From Henriciella sp. (lineage in GTDB: Bacteria > Pseudomonadota > Alphaproteobacteria > Caulobacterales > Hyphomonadaceae): DNA of 64,000 nt. This document shows positions 27,501 through 36,890 of this stretch, piece by piece (position 1 is the first letter of the stretch; each line of letters starts with the position of its first letter). The notes beneath the pieces are model-generated. The model was not told the origin of the DNA. It saw only the letters and a program-made list of their open reading frames with translations, and searched no databases. The translations under genes were made by a program, and so were the position numbers. The DNA lies in NCBI RefSeq assembly GCF_029937755.1, contig NZ_JAPYPG010000004.1, forward strand, positions 355,366 through 419,365. Reading direction: 5' to 3'.

Positions 27501-28101
27501 CGATGTCATCCAGCCCGGCTTCGAGCTTGCTGCGGACCTCGGCGGAGTCGGTCCGGTTGCGTGCGCTCTCTTCGTGGATGTGGCCGGCCAGCTGACCGAG
27601 CGCCTTTTCCAGAGACTTCAGCGACTCCAGGTTGCGCGCGCCTGTCTCGTCTTCCTCGAGCGCGCGGACCTTGTCCTGCAGCTGCTCATGCGTCGTGGTC
27701 AGGTCATCGATCAGCGTATCGACGTTCTCAGCCACCTGGTCAGATTTTGCATCGGTCTTGTTGAGCCGTGCAACGAGGCCGACGATGGACTGGTCGATAC
27801 CGGTCAGGGCAAGCGTCGAGCGCGCCTCGACAGCCTCGAGGCGGGCAATGAGCTGATCGAACGTGCCGCGCCCCTCCTGCTGGCGGCGCTGGCCGTGCGG
27901 GTCATTGTCCTCCACCGGGCGCGGATAGCGCGGCGCGCGGAAATCGCGCACGGAGGGGGCCTCTTCTTCAGCAGTCTCTTCCAGCAGCATGCGGTTGATA
28001 TATTCGCCGATGGTCAGCCCCTCTTCCCTGGCCGCCTCGCGCGCAGCTTCACGGGCTCTCTGGTCGATGCCCTTTACGCTCCAGGGGCCGTAATTACTCA
28101 T
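24544..28101 (-). CDS. podJ: PodJ-like polar localization factor with SEL1 and peptidoglycan-binding domains
   Basis: 1185 residues. Residues 1-45 have the PodJ-family start (GPWSVKGIDQRAREAAREAAR...GEYINRMLLEE). Residues ~70-570 are long coiled coils; ~575-785 are an acidic, Glu/Asp-rich linker; a single membrane span lies near ~795-816 (LVAAVSVVALATAAAGTFITL). The periplasmic part has SEL1 repeats (~927-1070: ILGEQRLDAGDY, YRLAKLHERGLG, HDLAVYYAEGEGG, YNLAVLYEAGLG) and a C-terminal PG_binding_1 domain (~1110-1185). In Caulobacter PodJ marks the new pole and recruits PleC and the holdfast/pilus machinery; the same role is inferred. Confidence 0.9.
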   Translation of the reverse strand: MSNYGPWSVKGIDQRAREAAREAAREEGLTIGEYINRMLLEETAEEEAPSVRDFRAPRYPRPVEDNDPHGQRRQQEGRGTFDQLIARLEAVEARSTLALTGIDQSIVGLVARLNKTDAKSDQVAENVDTLIDDLTTTHEQLQDKVRALEEDETGARNLESLKSLEKALGQLAGHIHEESARNRTDSAEVRSKLEAGLDDIGKRVSGMEEQVGKSLQQAEARSEGTTKHLADRLSDLETNVASKLSRIDQFNERMGAVEGDVAGALTSIESVMTRMQERLHRAEETTNSALQGLEQTFNRLDERIDDIAKHASPEAAAELRSQFESRFDGLAAELRGSIETAREELAREIEQAASAAAPEQMQAIEESVDSLQKRMSASEERSSRALEGMTSQVGRISSSLDRRLREVESRDPGEAVEGVRADMDKLTQEVSDRFDQFGAQNDEVIDKITDQMKSLADRFDDRVEESEQRSANAIEQVGEQVSNVAQRLQARQERAFNELKESMDSARKQQSMRLSDALSGVSDRIDRMQQQQASAMSPVQKAIASLATRLEALEDFTTPPHAETERHEEPDFAPPAYDHFGDAIDEANALRFDTEDLPAEDAIEVQAENDVSAPEDATGDDIFEIEIDDDELLAEEDEPDDEAAFEAGVPDISELDDLTEEEGLTEDETAEASPEFMADLPEEPDEADEDPLAELGGWEDAAEETRDSDIFGDDDDEDVLTGSEAFDDEADETEDELVADTEEEPATEEQGALEEDREAMDYLSRARKAAMAATADPHSRHAFGNNGGSRGKSRIPLVAAVSVVALATAAAGTFITLRGLQEDPGRPVIPASEPVAADQTSAALPEEAAVAELEPQTVPEINPLATAELAGLSPEDEAAVEDDLFEEEAAITPEPEAAEPAAPAVDFASLPEIPKAPTLETAASEGNSAAQLILGEQRLDAGDYTSGPSLVRKSAEAGEPAAQYRLAKLHERGLGVPKDLAAARQWTERAAEGGNVKAMHDLAVYYAEGEGGQQSYAAAVEWFRKAADYGLTDSQYNLAVLYEAGLGISPSPTEALYWYEVAHNQGDEGAIDKVEELRAKVSLDAAQQAQRRAATWTAAEQSGRANGQFDQQAWQGASTEQVRATQTVLNALGYEAGPADGVMGAGTRAAITSYQQDANLQATGSITPETVATLNEMVAAGAQTG

Positions 28102-28187
28102 GCTACCCGCTCCAAACGATTGCCGATCTGCTTGGTGCAGACGGCATATTTCGCCAGTTGATCATGTCCTGAATGGTAAGCTTCGTC

Positions 28188-28202
28188 TTAAAGCCCGGTT
28201 AA
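28188..28202. promoter_or_regulatory. CtrA-type box TTAA-N7-TTAA upstream of podJ
   Basis: TTAA AGCCCGG TTAA matches the full CtrA consensus exactly. It lies 87-101 bp upstream of the podJ ATG and about 145 bp upstream of the divergent merR. Since the box is symmetric it could act on either gene, but control of a polarity gene by CtrA fits known alphaproteobacterial cell-cycle biology. Confidence 0.6.
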
Positions 28203-28288
28203 AAAGGTAAATTTACGGACATGAATTCTTCAGACTGCTGTCAGCCTTTTGAAAGTCCTCCGCGCGAAGCGTGGAAAAGCCCTTTACT

Positions 28289-28304
28289 TTGACGCAAACG
28301 GAAA
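28289..28304 (+). promoter_or_regulatory. MerR-regulon operator, copy 1 (degenerate)
   Basis: TTGACGCAAACGGAAA. It has the same 16-bp layout as the better copy 23 bp downstream (28312-28327): TTGACG, two central bases, then a CG.AAA half. It is less symmetric, so probably a secondary site in a tandem pair before merR. Confidence 0.5.
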
Positions 28305-28311
28305 GATGACG

Positions 28312-28327
28312 TTGACGTTCGCGTAAA
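28312..28327 (+). promoter_or_regulatory. MerR-regulon operator, copy 2
   Basis: TTGACGTTCGCGTAAA, an inverted repeat of the form TTnACG...CGTnAA, ending 20 bp before the merR ATG. Fifteen of its bases are identical to the site at 42253-42268 (reverse strand), and it matches the site at 30802-30817 in both halves. Position suggests autoregulation. LiuR-type MerR regulators are known to use TTnACG-like dyads. Confidence 0.7.
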
Positions 28328-28347
28328 GCCAGATATTATCCGGAATT

Positions 28348-28824
28348 ATGCCTGATACAGCTTCTCTCTCCATTGCCGAGTCTCGCACCTACACGATCTC
28401 GGAACTCGCCCGCGAATTTGGCATCACGCCTCGCGCCCTGCGTTTCTATGAAGACAAGGACATGCTCCACCCGGCCCGGGACGGCATGACCCGCGTCTAC
28501 TCTCATCGCGACCGCGCCCGCGTGACCATCATCGTCCGTATGAAGCGGCTCGGCCTGCCGCTCGCCGATATTCGCGAAATTCTCGACCTCTACGGCCTCG
28601 GCGACAATGAGCGCGCCCAGAAGCGCAAGACGCTCGAGAAATTCCGCAACCAGGTCGAGGAATTCGAAAACCAGCGCGAAGACATCGAGGTTGCCCTCGT
28701 CGAACTGCGCAAGGGGATCGAATGGCTCGAAAACGATCTCTCCAAGATCGGTCCGACCTCCGACCATGCAGAAAACGTTGCTGCTTATGATGCCGTCGCC
28801 CGCAAACAGCTCGACGACGCCTGA
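28348..28824 (+). CDS. MerR-family regulator of fatty-acid/acyl-CoA genes (LiuR-like)
   Basis: 158 residues. The N-terminal winged HTH (YTISELAREFGITPRALRFYEDKDML, residues 17-42) is followed by the second MerR half (RVYSHRDRARVTIIVRMKRLGLPLADIREILDLYGL) and a dimerising coiled coil (residues ~90-135). There is no metal-binding Cys set, so it is not a metal sensor. The neighbourhood of acyl-CoA dehydrogenases and the shared operators point to a LiuR/fatty-acid degradation regulator that senses an acyl-CoA. It is likely autoregulated through 28289-28327. Confidence 0.88.
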   Translation: MPDTASLSIAESRTYTISELAREFGITPRALRFYEDKDMLHPARDGMTRVYSHRDRARVTIIVRMKRLGLPLADIREILDLYGLGDNERAQKRKTLEKFRNQVEEFENQREDIEVALVELRKGIEWLENDLSKIGPTSDHAENVAAYDAVARKQLDDA

Positions 28825-28859
28825 GCCTGCAATTTCCGCTCTATACCGGGGCTGACAGC

Positions 28860-28890
28860 GCGGCGTTTCACCTGCTAAGGGAAACGCCGC
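28860..28890 (+). terminator. Hairpin between merR and acyl-CoA dehydrogenase
   Basis: GCGGCGTTTC (28860-28869) and GAAACGCCGC (28881-28890) form a perfect 10-bp stem with an 11-nt loop, followed by AATTTCT. It is probably a partial terminator, allowing separate expression of merR and the downstream gene. Confidence 0.6.
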
Positions 28891-28915
28891 GAATTTCTAT
28901 TCTGAGGGGTAATCC

Positions 28916-30697
28916 ATGCCGCGTTATGATGCGCCCGTGCGCGAAATGCAGTTCATCTTCCATGATGTCCTGTCGCTGCAGAACTATTCAAATCTCGAGG
29001 GCTTTTCCGACGCGACCCCCGACATTGTCGACCAGATCCTCGAAGAGGGCGGAAAATTCGCCAAGGAAGTCCTGTTTCCGCTGAACCGCGTGGGCGACCA
29101 GCAAGGCTGCATCCGTCATGATGATGCCTCGGTAAAGACGCCGGACGGCTTTCCCGATGCCTACAAGCAGTTCATCGAGAATGGCTGGCCGCTTCTCTCC
29201 AAGCATGAAGATCATGGTGGCCAGGGCCTGCCGCACATGCTGGCGATTGCCCTGTCGGAGATGGTGTCTTCGGCGAACATGGCTTTCGGCATGTATCCGG
29301 GGCTGACCTCGGGCGCTTATGAAGCGCTGATGGCTGGCGGCTCCGATGAGCAGAAGGCGAAGTATGGGCCGAAAATGGCCTCCGGCGAGTGGGCCGGCAC
29401 GATGAACCTCACCGAGCCGCAATGCGGGACCGATCTCGGCCTGATCAAGACGAAGGCCGTCCCGCAGGAGGATGGCTCCTACAAGATCACCGGCCAGAAA
29501 ATCTGGATTTCCGGCGGCGAGCAGGACCTGACCGACAATATCGTTCACCTTGTCCTTGCCCGGATCGAGGGCGCGCCTGAAGGCATCAAGGGCATCTCGC
29601 TCTTCGTCGTGCCGAAATACATGGTCCAGGAAGATGGCTCCCTCGGCGAACGCAACGCAGTGGAATGCGGCGGCCTCGAGGAGAAGATGGGCATCCACGG
29701 CAACGCCACCTGCGTCATGAACTATGACGGCGCGACCGGCTGGCTTGTCGGCGAAGAGCACAAGGGCATGCGCACCATGTTCATCATGATGAACGAAGCG
29801 CGCCTCGGTGTCGGCCTTCAAGGCCTCGCCCAGGCCGAAGTTGCCTATCAGAACGCGGCCGATTTTGCCCGCGAGCGCCTGCAGAGCCGCTCGCTCACGG
29901 GCCCGAAAGCGCCGGAGAAGCCTGCTGATCCGATCATCGTGCACCCGGATGTCCGCCGCCTGCTGCTGGACAGCAAGGCCTTCATCGAGGGCGCGCGCAT
30001 GTTCACCTACTGGACGGCGCTGCATGGCGACCTCCTGCACAAGTCACCCGACGAGAAAGTGCGCGAAAAGGCGGGCGACTACATGGCGCTGATGACGCCG
30101 GTGGTGAAAGCCTTCCTGACCGATCGCGGCCTGAAGGCCTGCAATGACGCGCTGCAGCTGCATGGCGGCACGGGCTTCACGACGGAACAGGGCGTCGAGC
30201 AATATGTCCGCGATGTTCGCATCACCCTGATCTATGAAGGCACGAATGGCATCCAGGCGCTTGACCTGGTCGGACGCAAGCTCGCGGCCAATGGCGGGCG
30301 CGCGATCTTCACCTTCTTCGCGGAGATGGACGACTTTATCGGCGCCAATGAGGACAATGAGGATCTCAAACCCTTCATCGACGGCCTGAAGGACGCCAAG
30401 GCGCAGCTGCAGGACGGCACCAACTGGCTGATGCAGAACGGCATGAGCGACTTCAACAATGCCGGCGCCGCCTCGACCGACTATCTCAACCTCTTCGGCC
30501 TGACGGCACTGGCCTATATGTGGGCGATGATGGCCAAGACGGCGGTGGAAAAACGCGGCCAGGACCCGTACTATGACGACAAGCTCGTTACGGGGCGCTA
30601 TTTCGTGAGCCGGATCCTGCCGGAAACGACCGCGCACCTCGCCAAGCTCAAGACGGGCGCAGACCCGCTCATGGCGCTCGACGCCGAGCGCTTCTAG
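28916..30697 (+). CDS. Large acyl-CoA dehydrogenase (DmdC/FadE5 type)
   Basis: 593 residues, longer than classic acyl-CoA dehydrogenases because of an N-terminal helical cap (residues 1-40) and a C-terminal extra domain (~470-593). Core motifs: [19 protein letters not shown] (FAD region), [33 protein letters not shown] and [17 protein letters not shown]. The Glu of IYEGTNGIQ is the likely catalytic base. This branch includes DmdC (methylmercaptopropionyl-CoA) and mycobacterial FadE5 (broad fatty acyl-CoA); the substrate is unresolved. Cytoplasmic, donating electrons through ETF. Confidence 0.9.
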   Translation: MPRYDAPVREMQFIFHDVLSLQNYSNLEGFSDATPDIVDQILEEGGKFAKEVLFPLNRVGDQQGCIRHDDASVKTPDGFPDAYKQFIENGWPLLSKHEDHGGQGLPHMLAIALSEMVSSANMAFGMYPGLTSGAYEALMAGGSDEQKAKYGPKMASGEWAGTMNLTEPQCGTDLGLIKTKAVPQEDGSYKITGQKIWISGGEQDLTDNIVHLVLARIEGAPEGIKGISLFVVPKYMVQEDGSLGERNAVECGGLEEKMGIHGNATCVMNYDGATGWLVGEEHKGMRTMFIMMNEARLGVGLQGLAQAEVAYQNAADFARERLQSRSLTGPKAPEKPADPIIVHPDVRRLLLDSKAFIEGARMFTYWTALHGDLLHKSPDEKVREKAGDYMALMTPVVKAFLTDRGLKACNDALQLHGGTGFTTEQGVEQYVRDVRITLIYEGTNGIQALDLVGRKLAANGGRAIFTFFAEMDDFIGANEDNEDLKPFIDGLKDAKAQLQDGTNWLMQNGMSDFNNAGAASTDYLNLFGLTALAYMWAMMAKTAVEKRGQDPYYDDKLVTGRYFVSRILPETTAHLAKLKTGADPLMALDAERF

Positions 30698-30711
30698 GGC
30701 CACGAAACACA

Positions 30712-30738
30712 GGACGGCCGGCCCTTTCCCGGCCGTCC
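30712..30738. terminator. GC-rich hairpin after acyl-CoA dehydrogenase
   Basis: GGACGGCCGG and CCGGCCGTCC make a perfect 10-bp stem with a 7-nt loop, 14 bp after the stop. There is no T-run. It probably acts as a terminator or 3' stabiliser before the next operon's promoter. Confidence 0.55.
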
Positions 30739-30801
30739 CTCGAATAGCTGCAACATGACGTTGCGTGAGGACTCGCGCCACCAGAAGCCGAGCTTTATAT
30801 G

Positions 30802-30817
30802 TTGACGTGAACGTAAA
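30802..30817 (+). promoter_or_regulatory. MerR-regulon operator before beta-oxidation operon
   Basis: TTGACGTGAACGTAAA, the most symmetric copy: TTGACGT, two bases, ACGTAAA. It lies 42 bp before the ATG of the LCAD-type dehydrogenase, in the promoter region. See the copies at 28312 and 42253. Confidence 0.7.
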
Positions 30818-30858
30818 CGACAACCTGTCGACGGATCACGCCAAGGGAGATGACCAGA

Positions 30859-32022
30859 ATGCAGAACGTGCTCGACGTACCAGCCGCCAAGTGGCGCCAG
30901 GATGAAGAGATATCGATCTTTTCCGACGCGGTAGGGCAGTTCTTCGATCGGGAATGTAAGCCGCATGTCGAAGGCTGGCGCAAGCAGGGCTATGTGCCCC
31001 GCGACATGTGGAAGAAGGCGGGCGAGGCCGGTCTTCTCTGCGCCTCCATGCCGGAAGAATATGGCGGCGCGGGCGGTGACTTCCGCCACGAGGCGGTCAT
31101 CATCGAACAGCAGCAGTGGAAGGGCATCGACGGCTTCGGCATCACGCTGCACAACGGCATCATTGCCCCCTACATCGAGGCGTTCGGGTCCGAGGAGCAG
31201 AAGAAGAACTGGCTGCCCAGGCTCGCCTCCGGTGACCTTGTCGCGGCCATCGCCATGACAGAGCCGGGCACCGGCTCCGATCTGCAGGCGGTGAAGACCA
31301 CCGCCAAGAAGGACGGCAACCACTACGTCATCAACGGCCAGAAGACCTTCATCTCCAACGGCCAGACAGCCAACTTCATCGTCGTCGTGACCAAGACCGA
31401 CCCGACTAAGGGCTCGAAAGGCATTTCGCTGATCTGCGTCGAGACCGACGAGGTCGAAGGCTTCGAACGCGGCCGTAATCTTGAAAAGATCGGGCAGAAA
31501 GCCGCGGATACGTCCGAGCTGTTCTTCAATGAAGTCCGCGTGCCGACCTCGAACCTGCTTGGCTCTGAAGAAGGCCAGGGCTTTATCCAGCTGATGCAGA
31601 AACTGCCGCAGGAGCGTCACATCATCGGGCTACAGGGTGTGGCCATGATCGAGCGCGCGATTGCCGAAACGGTCGAGTACGTCAAACAGCGCAAGGCCTT
31701 TGGCGGCACGATCTGGGATTTCCAGAACACCCAGTTCAAGCTCGCCGAATGCAAGACAGAAGCAACCGTTGCCAAGGTCTTCGCCGACCACTGCACCGAG
31801 CTGCTCATCCAGGGCAAGCTCGATGCGGCGACCGCGTCGATGTCGAAATACTGGATCAGCGATCTGCAGTGCAAGATCATCGACGAGTGCCTGCAGCTGC
31901 ATGGCGGCTACGGCTATATGGACGAATACCCGATCGGCCAGATGTATGCCGACGCCCGCGTCCAGCGCATCTATGGCGGCGCGAATGAAGTCATGAAGAT
32001 GCTCATCGCCCGCACAATGTAA
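30859..32022 (+). CDS. Acyl-CoA dehydrogenase, long-chain (LCAD) type
   Basis: 387 residues from the ATG at 30859 (GGGAG 9 nt upstream; the ATG at 30850 overlaps that site). FAD motifs: [20 protein letters not shown] and [13 protein letters not shown]. The usual C-terminal catalytic Glu is replaced by Gly ([11 protein letters not shown]). Instead Glu252 in LPQERH sits where LCAD and isovaleryl-CoA dehydrogenase have their base. It is the first gene of a three-gene operon (31- and 14-bp gaps) that carries out a full beta-oxidation cycle. Confidence 0.92.
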   Translation: MQNVLDVPAAKWRQDEEISIFSDAVGQFFDRECKPHVEGWRKQGYVPRDMWKKAGEAGLLCASMPEEYGGAGGDFRHEAVIIEQQQWKGIDGFGITLHNGIIAPYIEAFGSEEQKKNWLPRLASGDLVAAIAMTEPGTGSDLQAVKTTAKKDGNHYVINGQKTFISNGQTANFIVVVTKTDPTKGSKGISLICVETDEVEGFERGRNLEKIGQKAADTSELFFNEVRVPTSNLLGSEEGQGFIQLMQKLPQERHIIGLQGVAMIERAIAETVEYVKQRKAFGGTIWDFQNTQFKLAECKTEATVAKVFADHCTELLIQGKLDAATASMSKYWISDLQCKIIDECLQLHGGYGYMDEYPIGQMYADARVQRIYGGANEVMKMLIARTM

Positions 32023-32053
32023 ATTCGAGAATTCCCCAGAAGGAGCCCCTGAA

Positions 32054-33259
32054 ATGACTGAAGCCTATATTTACGACGCCGTGCGCACGCCGCGCGGCAA
32101 GGGCAAGAGCAGCGGGTCGCTGCACGAGATCACGTCCCTTTCGCTGGCCACGCAGGCCCTGCAGGCCGTGCGCGACCGCAACGAACTCGACACCAAACAT
32201 GTCGATGATGTCGTCCTCGGCTGCGTCTCGCCGGTTGGCGAACAGGGCGCAGACATTGCCCGTATCGCCGTGCTGAACGCCGACTATGCCGAAACCACCG
32301 CCGGCGTTCAGGTCGACCGGTTCTGCGCGTCCGGCCTTGAGGCCTGCAACATGGCCGCTTCCAAGGTGATGACGGGCGAAGCCGACATGGCGATCGGCGG
32401 CGGCGTCGAAAGCATGTCGCGTGTTCCGATGGGCGCGGCCGGCGGCGCGTGGTCGGCTGACCCGCAGGTCGCCATCAAGACCTATTTCGCACCGCAAGGC
32501 ATCGGGGCCGACACGATCGCCACCAAGTGGGGCTTCTCACGCGATGATGTCGACGCCTATGCCGTCGAGAGCCAGCAGCGTGCGGCCAAGGCCTGGAAAG
32601 AAAAGCGCTTCGAAAAATCCATCGTCCCGGTCAAGGACCAGATGGGTGCGGTCATCCTCGATCATGACGAGCACATGCGCCCGGATGCGAGCATGCAGTC
32701 GCTCGCCTCGCTGAACCCGTCCTTCGCAGGGATGGGCGGCATGGGCTTCGACGAGGTCATCAAACAGCGCTATCCGGAACTGGAAAGCATCGATCACGTC
32801 CACCATGCCGGGAACTCCTCAGGCATCGTGGATGGCGCGTCCGCTGTCCTCTTCGGCTCGAAGGAAATGGGTGAGCGCATGGGCCTCAAGCCGCGCGCCC
32901 GCATCAAGGCGATGGCCTCCATCGGCTCGGAACCGGGCATCATGCTGACCGGCCCGACAGCGGTGAGCCGCAAGGCGCTGATGAAGGCCGGCATGGATGT
33001 CGGCGATATCGACCTCTACGAGCTGAACGAAGCGTTCGCTTCGGTGCCGATGCTGATGATGCACCTTCTGGGCATCCCGCACGAGAAAATGAACGTGAAT
33101 GGCGGCGCCATCGCCTTCGGTCACCCGCTCGGCGCAACCGGCGGCATGCTGCTCGGCACCATGGTCGACGAACTGGAGCGCTCCGACAAGGAAACCGCGC
33201 TCGTCACACTTTGCGTCGGCGCCGGCATGGGCACCGCCACGATTATCGAACGCGTTTAA
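32054..33259 (+). CDS. Acetyl-CoA C-acyltransferase (thiolase)
   Basis: 401 residues. The nucleophilic Cys is in [16 protein letters not shown] (about residue 91); the catalytic [16 protein letters not shown] and the second Cys in [11 protein letters not shown] are at the C-terminus. The gene lies between the acyl-CoA dehydrogenase and the FadJ-like gene, so it performs the thiolytic step of beta-oxidation in the same operon. AGAAGGAG precedes the ATG. Confidence 0.95.
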   Translation: MTEAYIYDAVRTPRGKGKSSGSLHEITSLSLATQALQAVRDRNELDTKHVDDVVLGCVSPVGEQGADIARIAVLNADYAETTAGVQVDRFCASGLEACNMAASKVMTGEADMAIGGGVESMSRVPMGAAGGAWSADPQVAIKTYFAPQGIGADTIATKWGFSRDDVDAYAVESQQRAAKAWKEKRFEKSIVPVKDQMGAVILDHDEHMRPDASMQSLASLNPSFAGMGGMGFDEVIKQRYPELESIDHVHHAGNSSGIVDGASAVLFGSKEMGERMGLKPRARIKAMASIGSEPGIMLTGPTAVSRKALMKAGMDVGDIDLYELNEAFASVPMLMMHLLGIPHEKMNVNGGAIAFGHPLGATGGMLLGTMVDELERSDKETALVTLCVGAGMGTATIIERV

Positions 33260-33273
33260 GAGGTAGACTGAAG

Positions 33274-35505
33274 ATGGAACTCGAAACCTTCAAATTCGAC
33301 ATTGACGGCGATGGCATTGCGCACGCTGTGTTCGACGTGCCGGGCCGCAGCATGAACACGCTGACCGGCAAGGCCGTCGCCGACATCGTGGCGATCGCCA
33401 AGGAAGTCGCCGGAAACGACAAGATCAAGGGTCTCGTCGTCTCCTCCGGCAAGCCGTCCGGTTTCTGCGCTGGCGCAGACCTCGGCGAGATGGGCAATCG
33501 CGCCGGATCGGCCGACAACAGTGCCAAGAGCGAAGACGAAAAACTCAAGGAGCGCTTCGAAGGCGGCTTCACGCTGAACAAGACGCTCCGCGAGCTTGAA
33601 ACCTGCGGCAAGCCGGTGGCCTGCGCCCTGAACGGTCTCGCGCTTGGTGGCGGCCTCGAAGTCGCACTTGCCTGCCACTATCGCGTCGCAGCCGACGACA
33701 ACCCGAAACAGCAATTCGGCCTGCCGGAAGCCAAGATCGGTCTCCTGCCGGGCGCCGGCGGCACGCAACGCCTGCCGCGTCTCGTTGGTGTACAGGCCGC
33801 GCTTCCGCTGATCCTCCAGGGCACCAGCTTCGACGCGAAGAAGGGCCACGAGATGGGCGTGATCAACGAACTCGCGCCGGGCGCAGAAGTCGTCGAGAAA
33901 GCCAAGGCCTGGGTGAAAGCCAATCCCGAAGCCAAGGCGCCGTGGGACGAAAAAGGCTTCAAGGTCCCGGGCGGTGTGGTTCACAAGAGCCCGGGCGCCG
34001 GCCAGGTCGCAACCATGTCCAACATGATGCTGGCGGCCAAGACCTACGGCAATTATCCGGCCCAGAAGAACATCCTGTCCTGCGTCTATGAAGGCATCCA
34101 GGTGCCGATCGATGCGGGTCTGCGCATCGAGACACGCTACTTCCTGAACACGCAGGCGCGCCCGGAAGCGAAAGCGATGATCCGCTCGCTCTTCCTGTCG
34201 ACGCAGGCGCTCTCGAAGGGTGGCAACCGCCCCGAGGGTTATCCGAAGACGGAGTTCAAGAAGATCGCCGTCATCGGCGCCGGCCTGATGGGCGCAGGCA
34301 TCGCCTATGTCCAGGCCAAGGCCGGTATTCCGACCGTGCTCGTCGACGTCTCCAAGGAAAACGCCGAGAAGGGCAAGGATTATTCCCGCCGTCTCGTCGA
34401 GAAGGACATCTCCCGTGGCAAGTCCACCAAGGAGAAGGGTGACAAGCTCCTCGATCTGATCACGACGACGGATGATTATAACGACGTCAAAGGCGCTGAC
34501 CTCGTCGTCGAGGCCGTCTTCGAGAATGAAGAGCTGAAAGCCAAGATCACCCAGCAGGCCGAAGAGGTCCTCGGCGAGGATGCCGTGTTCGGCTCGAACA
34601 CCTCCACACTTCCGATCACCGGCCTCGCAAAGGCGTCGAAGCGTCCGGAGAACTTCATCGGGATTCACTTCTTCTCGCCGGTGGAACGGATGGGTCTCGT
34701 CGAGATCATCTCGGGCGAAAAGACCTCCGAAGCCACGCTTGCCAAGGCGGTCGACTATGTCCTCGCCATCCGCAAGACGCCGATCGCGGTCAATGACTCG
34801 CGCGGTTTCTATACCTCGCGCTGCTTCGGCACCTACACCCGCGAAGGCATGGAAATGCTCGCCGAGGGCATCAAGCCGGCCATCATCGAGAATGTCGGGC
34901 GCCAGTCCGGTATGCCGATGGGCCCGCTGGAAGTGTCCGACTCCGTTGGTCTCGATACCGCTCTGAAGGTCACCCGCGCCACGGCGGAAGCCATGGGCGT
35001 CGACATCCAGAGCGATGATCGCACGCAATTCCTCGGCTGGCTGGTCGAGGATCAGGGCCGTGTCGGTCGCAAGGCCGGCAAGGGCTTCTACGACTATAAT
35101 GAGAAGGGCAAGCCGGAACGGCTCTGGCCGGATCTCAACTCGCGCCTGGAAGTGAAGGTCGAGGAGTGTCCGCCGGATCTGAAGAAGCACCTGACCAACC
35201 GCTTCCTGGTGCGCCAGGCCATCGAGGTCGCCCGCTGCTTCGAGGAAGGCGTCATCACCGATGCCCGCGACGCCGACATCGGCTCCATCCTCGCCTGGGG
35301 CTTTGCGCCCTATACCGGCGGCTGCTGCTCCTATGTCGACCTGATCTGGGGCATCAAACCCTTCGTCGAAGAGGCCGAGAAGATGGAAGAGAAGTATGGC
35401 GAGCGCTTCAAGGTGCCTCAGCTTCTCAAGGACATGGCGGCCAAGGGCGAAGGCTTCTACGACCGCTTCCCGCCAGCTGACGCGAAACAGCCTGTGGCCG
35501 CCTAG
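33274..35505 (+). CDS. Bifunctional enoyl-CoA hydratase / 3-hydroxyacyl-CoA dehydrogenase (FadJ-like)
   Basis: 743 residues from the ATG at 33274, 14 bp after the thiolase stop. Residues ~1-200 are the crotonase domain ([48 protein letters not shown] with the catalytic Glu). After a linker, the NAD-binding domain begins with [16 protein letters not shown] (~residue 330), followed by SNTSTLPIT and [10 protein letters not shown]. The C-terminal HCDH domains follow. It is the alpha subunit of a beta-oxidation multienzyme with the upstream thiolase as beta. Confidence 0.94.
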   Translation: MELETFKFDIDGDGIAHAVFDVPGRSMNTLTGKAVADIVAIAKEVAGNDKIKGLVVSSGKPSGFCAGADLGEMGNRAGSADNSAKSEDEKLKERFEGGFTLNKTLRELETCGKPVACALNGLALGGGLEVALACHYRVAADDNPKQQFGLPEAKIGLLPGAGGTQRLPRLVGVQAALPLILQGTSFDAKKGHEMGVINELAPGAEVVEKAKAWVKANPEAKAPWDEKGFKVPGGVVHKSPGAGQVATMSNMMLAAKTYGNYPAQKNILSCVYEGIQVPIDAGLRIETRYFLNTQARPEAKAMIRSLFLSTQALSKGGNRPEGYPKTEFKKIAVIGAGLMGAGIAYVQAKAGIPTVLVDVSKENAEKGKDYSRRLVEKDISRGKSTKEKGDKLLDLITTTDDYNDVKGADLVVEAVFENEELKAKITQQAEEVLGEDAVFGSNTSTLPITGLAKASKRPENFIGIHFFSPVERMGLVEIISGEKTSEATLAKAVDYVLAIRKTPIAVNDSRGFYTSRCFGTYTREGMEMLAEGIKPAIIENVGRQSGMPMGPLEVSDSVGLDTALKVTRATAEAMGVDIQSDDRTQFLGWLVEDQGRVGRKAGKGFYDYNEKGKPERLWPDLNSRLEVKVEECPPDLKKHLTNRFLVRQAIEVARCFEEGVITDARDADIGSILAWGFAPYTGGCCSYVDLIWGIKPFVEEAEKMEEKYGERFKVPQLLKDMAAKGEGFYDRFPPADAKQPVAA

Positions 35506-35532
35506 GCACGACACAAGGTTTCAAACCATGAG

Positions 35533-35562
35533 AAAGCCGGGCAGCCTTGCCCGGCTTTTTTT
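35533..35562 (+). terminator. Rho-independent terminator of the beta-oxidation operon
   Basis: AAAGCCGGGCA and TGCCCGGCTTT form an 11-bp stem with a GCCT loop, followed by a run of T (35556-35562). Classical intrinsic terminator. Confidence 0.92.
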
Positions 35563-35665
35563 ATCAGCCAGACCTCTGGATCATGCCGGCACTTTACGTA
35601 ATCTCCCCTATCGTACGTGCCCCCTGCCTCATTGATATGGTGAGGCAAATGATCGGAGATAAATA

Positions 35666-36034
35666 ATGAGCTTCAAGAAAGTAGTGCTGCGCCTTGCCCG
35701 CAATCCCGGCTTTCCGTCCGGCGATGCGGAACGGGGCTATGTCGTGACGGCGCCCCTCAACGAAGACGGCGGGATCAATCTGGAGGAATGGCGCGCCAAA
35801 CGCGAAAAGGCGACGGTTATCCGTTTCGATCCGGACCCGGATGAACGCGCCGATGGCTGGCTGACCCATCGCGGCAGTCACTGGTTCTTTCACTACGATG
35901 AAGATCATGAAGGCCCCGACGAGCCGACCTACCGGCTTGGCGAACACAAATTCGCTGTCGGTGAGTATGTGACGGTCAACAGCCATGAAGGCGATCCGCT
36001 GACCTACCAGGTCACCAGCGTCACGGACGCCTGA
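35666..36034 (+). CDS. Conserved hypothetical protein
   Basis: 122 residues, soluble and acidic. Highlights are FHYDEDHEGPDEPTYRLGEHKFAVGEYV and the closing LTYQVTSVTD, a beta-rich pattern that I recognise as conserved in alphaproteobacteria but cannot name. The ATG follows GGAGATAAATA. It ends before a bidirectional terminator shared with the OmpA lipoprotein. Function unknown. Confidence 0.65.
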   Translation: MSFKKVVLRLARNPGFPSGDAERGYVVTAPLNEDGGINLEEWRAKREKATVIRFDPDPDERADGWLTHRGSHWFFHYDEDHEGPDEPTYRLGEHKFAVGEYVTVNSHEGDPLTYQVTSVTDA

Positions 36035-36060
36035 GGCCAACGCCGCCCTCCAACAGAAAA

Positions 36061-36097
36061 AAGGCCACAGGAACCATGTTCCCGTGGCCTTCTTTTT
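36061..36097. terminator. Bidirectional terminator
   Basis: The stem AAGGCCAC (36061-36068) / GTGGCCTT (36084-36091) is flanked by an A-run on the left and TTTTTT on the right. It serves both the plus-strand gene ending at 36034 and the minus-strand gene ending at 36115. Confidence 0.85.
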
Positions 36098-36114
36098 TCA
36101 GCTTTGCCTCAGGC

Positions 36115-36774
36115 CTAGTAGTTGTTGGCCTGGCCTTCCGTGACCGGGTTCAGCAGAATTTCGACCCGGCGGTTGGCGGCGCGGCCGGCTGCGGTGTCGT
36201 TGCTGGCAACCGGCTGGCGCTCACCCATGCCATAGGCATTGATGCGAACCGGCTGGACGCCCTGGCCCTGCAGGTAGTTGGCAACCGAATTTGCGCGGCG
36301 CTCGGACAGCTGCTGGTTGTAGTCGTCCGGACCATCGGCAGACGCGTGGCCAACGATATCGACAGCCGTACGCGGATATTCGACCAGCGTCTGGGCCACT
36401 TCATTCAGCGGACCGTAGAATTCCGGCTTCAGCTGCGCACTATCGAGCGAGAAGGTCACGCTGGACGGCATGGTGAGGGCGATCTGGTCGCCCTGGCGCT
36501 CGACCTGGATGTCGGTCCCGGCCGTACGCGCGCGCAGCTCCCGTTCCTGTTTGTCCATATATGTGCCGACCGCAGCACCCGCGAGGGCGCCGACAGCCGC
36601 GCCAATCGCGGCATTGCGGCCATCATCGCCGCCGGCAAGCGTGCCAAGGGCTGCGCCGGCAAGTGCGCCGCCGCCTGCGCCATAGGCTTGTCTTTCGGAA
36701 ACGCCCATGCCGCTCTGGCAGGCCGTCGTAAAGGTCATGGCAGCCACGGCTGCGCCGATCATTATCTTCTTCAT
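36115..36774 (-). CDS. OmpA-family lipoprotein with glycine zipper
   Basis: 219 residues. The lipoprotein signal ends at TTAC (Cys near residue 19). Residues ~30-70 are Gly/Ala-rich with GxxxG spacing (GAGGGALAGAALGTLAGG...GALAGAAVGTYMDKQ), a glycine-zipper domain. The C-terminal ~110 residues are an OmpA/MotB peptidoglycan-binding domain (VDIVGHASADGPDDYNQQLSERRANSV...RRVEILL). This YiaD-like arrangement anchors the outer membrane to peptidoglycan. Confidence 0.9.
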   Translation of the reverse strand: MKKIMIGAAVAAMTFTTACQSGMGVSERQAYGAGGGALAGAALGTLAGGDDGRNAAIGAAVGALAGAAVGTYMDKQERELRARTAGTDIQVERQGDQIALTMPSSVTFSLDSAQLKPEFYGPLNEVAQTLVEYPRTAVDIVGHASADGPDDYNQQLSERRANSVANYLQGQGVQPVRINAYGMGERQPVASNDTAAGRAANRRVEILLNPVTEGQANNY

Positions 36775-36890
36775 CTCGGAGATACTCCTCTTATTCAGCT
36801 CTGTTCTCGAGCAGTGTCACTCAGAACGTCCCTGCTTTCCTAACGTTCCGAGGCGTTTTCGTGACTGAACAATTTGTTTAACAAGAATTC

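Noticed and set aside
28988..30040. 350-codon open frame antisense to the large acyl-CoA dehydrogenase
   Set aside because: Frame-shadow of a GC-rich gene; no recognisable domain, and the sense protein is clearly real.
33256..35514. 752-codon open frame antisense to the FadJ-like gene
   Set aside because: Arises from codon bias of the sense gene; Arg/His/Asp/Leu-rich without motifs or a plausible ribosome site.
36775..36890. Possible LexA box upstream of the SRAP gene
   Set aside because: GTTC and GAAC half-sites are present, but none has the GTTC-N7-GTTC spacing of alphaproteobacterial LexA sites.
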